Positions 3,657 through 6,970 of a stretch of DNA of 6,970 nt are shown one piece after another. Source of the DNA: an uncultured Candidatus Peregrinibacteria bacterium (GTDB taxonomy: Bacteria; Patescibacteriota; Gracilibacteria; Peribacterales; Peribacteraceae). Made by a program: the position numbers and the translations under genes. Position 1 is the stretch's first letter; each line of letters starts with the position of its first letter. The notes under the pieces were generated by a model. The model saw only the letters and a list, made by a program, of their open reading frames with translations, was not told the origin of the DNA and did not search any database. The DNA is taken from contig CAIJNU010000048.1 of NCBI GenBank assembly GCA_903822115.1, forward strand, positions 1 to 6,970. Reading direction: 5' to 3'.

Positions 3657-5927
3657 ATGGCGAACGACCCCATCTTCGACGTCCTCAACGAACCGCAGCG
3701 CGAAGCCGTGAGTAACACCAAGGGGCCGTCGCTCATCCTGGCCGGAGCGGGAAGCGGCAAGACGCGCGCGCTCACCCACCGCATCGCCTACATGATACGC
3801 GAGGGCGTGCCTCCGTGGCAGATCCTCGCCGTGACCTTCACGAACAAAGCGGCGAAAGAGATGAAAGAACGCATCAAAAATCTCCTGAAGATCACACACG
3901 CGGATTCGGCATTCGGGGAATTCGGACAGGGGCGTCTGCCGGTGATGGGGACGTTTCACTCGATCTGCGCGAGGATCCTGCGCCGCGACATCGAGAAGCT
4001 CGGGCGCGACCGCACCTTCGTCATCTACGACACCGACGATCAGGAAAAACTCATGAAACGCGTGCTCAGGGAAATGAACATCGACGAGAAGACACTCAAG
4101 CCGAGGACCGCGCTCGGCTACATCGGCCGCTTCAAGAGCGAGGCCGTAAGCCCCAGGGAAGCGCTCCCGCAAGCCACGACTCCGATGATGCAGAATGTCA
4201 TTTCCGTCTACGCGCGCTACCAGAACGCACTCAAGGAAGCGAACGCGCTGGACTTCGACGACCTCATCCTCGAGACCGTCCGCCTCTTCCACGAAGTCCC
4301 CGCGGTGCTCGACCGTTACCAGGAGACGTGGCGCTTCCTCCACGTCGATGAGTACCAGGACACAAACCACGCGCAGTATCTTTTCATCTCGCTCCTCGCG
4401 CAGAAGTACCGCAACCTCTGCGTGATCGGCGACCCCGATCAATCCATCTACGCATTTCGCGGCGCGGACATCCGCAACATCCTCGAATTTGAGGAAGAGT
4501 ACCCCGACGCAAAGCGCATCAAGCTCGAACAGAATTACCGCTCCTCGCAGATCATCCTAACTGCCTCAAACGCCGTCATCGCCCCCAACCCGAACCGCCC
4601 GAAGAAGGAGATGTGGACGGAGCGGAAGGAGGGACCGAACATCATCGTGAACGAAGTGCGCGACGAGCGTGCCGAAGCGCAAGAGACGATCAAGGAAGCA
4701 GAGAAGCTGAAGACGCAGGGCGTGCCATTCAACGAGCAGGTCATCCTGTACCGAACCAACGCGCAGTCCCGCCTCTTCGAAGAAGCGTGCATGCGACGCG
4801 GCATCCCCTATCGCATCATCGGCGGCGTGAAATTCTACGCGCGCAGGGAAGTGAAGGACGTCCTCGCCTACCTCCACGTTCTCCTCAACACCGCCGACAC
4901 CATCGCGCTTCTGCGTATCATGAACGTCCCTTCCCGGAAGATCGGAGATACGACGCTCGGACACCTGCAAGCCTTCTCCTCGACGCATCAGCTCTCGCTC
5001 TGGAACACACTCAAGAGCGTCGACGACATCGATGCACTCAATGATGGTGTCAAAAATCGACTGCGATCATTCGTCGAGATCATTGAGAAGTTCTCTCAGC
5101 TTGCGAAGGAGAAGGTCGTGTCTGCGATCGCCTCGCACCTCCTCGACGCGATCGACATGGAGAAGTGGGTGAAGGACGGAACGGAGGAAGGCGATGAGCG
5201 ATGGGGGAACATCCAGGAACTCCTCACCGTCATGCACAAGTACGACACGCTCGATCCCACCACATCCCTCCAGAGCTTCCTCGAAGAGGTCGCGCTCGTG
5301 TCGGAAGTCGACAAGCTCACCGACGCGAAGGACGACGCTATCACGCTCATGACGCTGCACCTCTGCAAGGGGCTTGAATTCGATTCGGTGACGATCGCCG
5401 GTTGCGAGGAGGGCATCTTCCCGCACGCCTCCTGCGTGTTCGATCGCGAGCAACTGGAAGAGGAGCGCCGCATCATGTACGTCGGCATGACGCGAGCCAA
5501 GACGCACCTGCGCATCTTCTTCGCCCGCAGCCGCATGCTCTACGGAGACACGCAGGCGAACGCCCCGAGCCGCTTCATCGACGATCTTCCCGACGCCATG
5601 ATCGAGCGGCGTAGCGACGAGCTCCTCTCAGTGTTCGCCTGGGCGACGGAGAGCGGCCGCATCAAAGCGCAAACGCTGGATGTTCGCCGAGGAGGATCTG
5701 TCGAACCGTTTCGGCAGGTCGAGGTCGATGCCGAATTCAATCAGGATGTGCCCACTGCCGATGATGTGAATCAGGATGTCTTCGGGCAGGGCACCCGCAT
5801 CCGCCACCCGTCCTTCGGAGAAGGAAAAATCGTGAGTAAGCGGGGCGATATCGTGACCATCCAGTTCGACTCCGGAAAGAAGAAGGATTTTGCGCTCTCG
5901 ATCGCCCCGCTCGAAGTCATTTCCTGA
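3657..5927 (+). CDS. pcrA: ATP-dependent DNA helicase, PcrA/UvrD type (superfamily 1A)
   Basis: This 756-residue 3'-5' SF1A helicase acts in the cytoplasm in nucleotide excision repair, replication-fork upkeep and removal of recombination intermediates. Motifs in order: Q-motif LNEPQ (Q14), Walker A AGAGSGKT (29-36), Ia TFTNKAAKEM, II DEYQD (D231, E232), III GDPDQSIYAFRG (from 259), IV QNYRS (R295), V LMTLHLCKGLEF (564-575), VI YVGMTRA (R613). The C-terminus (712-756, GTRIRHPSFGEGKIVS onward) is the Tudor-like domain that binds RNA polymerase in PcrA/UvrD. Its presence and the overall similarity to B. subtilis PcrA separate it from Rep. Motif V has LC where most homologues have AA. An upstream ATG at 3579 overlaps the rmuC stop and would add 26 unconserved residues; the ATG at 3657 gives the usual N-terminus. 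The gene could equally be named uvrD. Confidence 0.95.
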   Translation: MANDPIFDVLNEPQREAVSNTKGPSLILAGAGSGKTRALTHRIAYMIREGVPPWQILAVTFTNKAAKEMKERIKNLLKITHADSAFGEFGQGRLPVMGTFHSICARILRRDIEKLGRDRTFVIYDTDDQEKLMKRVLREMNIDEKTLKPRTALGYIGRFKSEAVSPREALPQATTPMMQNVISVYARYQNALKEANALDFDDLILETVRLFHEVPAVLDRYQETWRFLHVDEYQDTNHAQYLFISLLAQKYRNLCVIGDPDQSIYAFRGADIRNILEFEEEYPDAKRIKLEQNYRSSQIILTASNAVIAPNPNRPKKEMWTERKEGPNIIVNEVRDERAEAQETIKEAEKLKTQGVPFNEQVILYRTNAQSRLFEEACMRRGIPYRIIGGVKFYARREVKDVLAYLHVLLNTADTIALLRIMNVPSRKIGDTTLGHLQAFSSTHQLSLWNTLKSVDDIDALNDGVKNRLRSFVEIIEKFSQLAKEKVVSAIASHLLDAIDMEKWVKDGTEEGDERWGNIQELLTVMHKYDTLDPTTSLQSFLEEVALVSEVDKLTDAKDDAITLMTLHLCKGLEFDSVTIAGCEEGIFPHASCVFDREQLEEERRIMYVGMTRAKTHLRIFFARSRMLYGDTQANAPSRFIDDLPDAMIERRSDELLSVFAWATESGRIKAQTLDVRRGGSVEPFRQVEVDAEFNQDVPTADDVNQDVFGQGTRIRHPSFGEGKIVSKRGDIVTIQFDSGKKKDFALSIAPLEVIS

Positions 5928-5930
5928 TCA

Positions 5931-6970
5931 TCACACGATACACCTGCCAAGAGCTCGATCCAGTTGATCCGCGGTTTCGCGAATGAGGCGTTGCGTATCG
6001 TCCCATCCCAGGCAAGGATCCGTGGCGGAGAGTCCATCCATATCCATGGTCGGCGAAATCATCTGACTGCCTCGCTTGAGAAAGCTCTCGACCATGAACC
6101 CCTTCACAGCATCGTATCCTTCGTATCCTCGCGATTTCGCACTGAGGACGTTCTCCACGACGTGCTGCTGCAAGAGCGGATCTTTGCCTTTGCCATTACG
6201 ACAATTGTCATGACTCGCATCGACGATGATGGCAGGATTACGGATCTCACGCTCCGGCTGACGCAGGAGACGGGCCGCGAGAGCAATCGAAGCGGGATCG
6301 TAATTGCTCTTGTCCTTCGCGCCGCGGAGGATCACGTGCGCCCAAGGATTGCCGTCGGTCTCCACCTGATGACGCCTCCACGCAAAGGTGTGCGGATGCT
6401 GCGCGCACTCCACACCGTTCACGGCGATTTCGAGATTCCCATCCTCGGGATTTTTGATGCCAACAGGACAATCTCCCTTCGCCGAGAACATGCCCGATGC
6501 GACAAATCTGTGCTCCTGATCGGAAGAGCTGCGCGCGCCGATGGCAAGGTAACTGAGTGCGTCCACATAATATCCTTCGTTTCCCGTGAAGAGCATTTCG
6601 TCTGCAACCGGAAGCATCTGACCGACCTTGTGCATCATCTCGCGACACTGCCAGATCCCCTTCTCGATATCCGCCGGCTGACGCGGGTCGGGCTGCGTGA
6701 GGGGGCCGGGCCATCCGAGCGTCGTGCGCGGCTTCTGGGTGTAGCAACGCAGCACGAGGAATAGTCTGTCGCGCACTTCTTCCTGCAACTGCGCCAACTT
6801 CTCCGCGTAACGTTCGACGGCGGGAGTGGGCCACGCCGAACAGGGACCGACGACCATAAGGAGGCGCTGCTGATCGCTGCCGCCGTTCCCGTGTAGGCTG
6901 CAATGGTTGATCCGCATTGGGTAGTACGGTTCGTAATCGTTGCCCCAGCGGTCGTCCAATCCATTGCGCG
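5931..6970 (-). CDS. aroG: 3-deoxy-7-phosphoheptulonate (DAHP) synthase, class I AroG/F/H type; 5' end outside window
   Basis: The enzyme condenses phosphoenolpyruvate and erythrose-4-phosphate to DAHP, the first step of the shikimate pathway. Catalytic motifs follow the E. coli order: GPCS (6837-6848, metal-binding Cys), RCYTQKPRTTLGW (PEP site), GAIGARSSSDQEHR with an Ala-to-Ile change at its first Ala, CPVGIKN (substrate Lys), HVILRG (Arg), VDASHDN (metal His), MVESFL (metal Glu) and TDPCLGWDDT (metal Asp). Relative to E. coli the loop between ASGM and CPVG is about 5 residues longer. The frame is still open at the right edge, and E. coli AroG has about 50 residues before the DDRLLVV-type block, so a few tens of residues may be missing. 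An ATG at 6917 could also be the start, giving a short N-terminal arm. AroG, AroF and AroH paralogues differ in feedback inhibitor, which cannot be told here. The gene converges on uvrD with 3 nt between stops. The symbol names the family, not the isozyme. Confidence 0.93.
   Translation of the reverse strand, partial: RNGLDDRWGNDYEPYYPMRINHCSLHGNGGSDQQRLLMVVGPCSAWPTPAVERYAEKLAQLQEEVRDRLFLVLRCYTQKPRTTLGWPGPLTQPDPRQPADIEKGIWQCREMMHKVGQMLPVADEMLFTGNEGYYVDALSYLAIGARSSSDQEHRFVASGMFSAKGDCPVGIKNPEDGNLEIAVNGVECAQHPHTFAWRRHQVETDGNPWAHVILRGAKDKSNYDPASIALAARLLRQPEREIRNPAIIVDASHDNCRNGKGKDPLLQQHVVENVLSAKSRGYEGYDAVKGFMVESFLKRGSQMISPTMDMDGLSATDPCLGWDDTQRLIRETADQLDRALGRCIV

Noticed and set aside
3642..4442. 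Minus-strand open frame (266 codons) opposite the helicase gene
   Set aside because: Antisense shadow of the conserved helicase motifs I to III.
5964..6764. Plus-strand open frame (266 codons) opposite the DAHP synthase gene
   Set aside because: The minus strand has all catalytic motifs of DAHP synthase. The plus-strand product has no recognisable domain.
1..6970. Recoded TGA (Gly or Trp), as in some candidate phyla
   Set aside because: TGA falls exactly at the expected C-terminal ends of rpsO, trpR, rmuC, uvrD and the DAHP synthase gene.

Overview
This is a bacterial chromosomal segment of fairly high GC, with dense coding and short or overlapping junctions. It carries housekeeping and aromatic amino acid genes. 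TGA ends all five genes whose stop is visible and unambiguous (rpsO, trpR, rmuC, uvrD/pcrA, aroG-type), so TGA is a real stop here. A genuine TrpR-type repressor away from a proteobacterial gene layout, a membrane-anchored RmuC in front of a PcrA-type helicase, and start regions that often lack a Shine-Dalgarno sequence would fit a candidate-phylum lineage such as Peregrinibacteria/Peribacteria. That placement is a guess; no rRNA or other phylogenetic marker beyond uS15 is present. I see no mobile elements, CRISPR arrays, tRNAs or rRNAs.

Left part, minus strand (about 2333 down to 1): a promoter, a structured 5' leader, rpsO (uS15), trpR 10 nt downstream of it, a near-perfect TrpR operator just after trpR, an unrecognised small ORF, and trpB, which runs off the left edge. 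The layout suggests a repressor made from a ribosomal-protein transcript that controls the tryptophan genes beside it. trpB is intact in every recognisable motif but is interrupted by one in-frame TAG at 624-626, followed at once by an ATG.

Middle, plus strand (2404-5927): a promoter containing a perfect 6-bp dyad, then rmuC and a PcrA/UvrD-type helicase. Both act in DNA recombination or repair. The two likely start codons are each preceded at exactly 8 nt by GCTAGRAT, a -10-like octamer, which suggests leaderless transcripts.

Right part, minus strand (5931-6970): a class I (AroG/AroF/AroH-type) DAHP synthase, convergent with uvrD with only 3 nt between the stop codons. Its 5' end is beyond the window. 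It makes the first intermediate of the pathway that ends with TrpB.

No obviously new system was found. The points that most deserve checking are the TAG in trpB, the TrpR operator, the rpsO leader, the dyad at the rmuC promoter and the repeated GCTAGRAT-N8-ATG start architecture.
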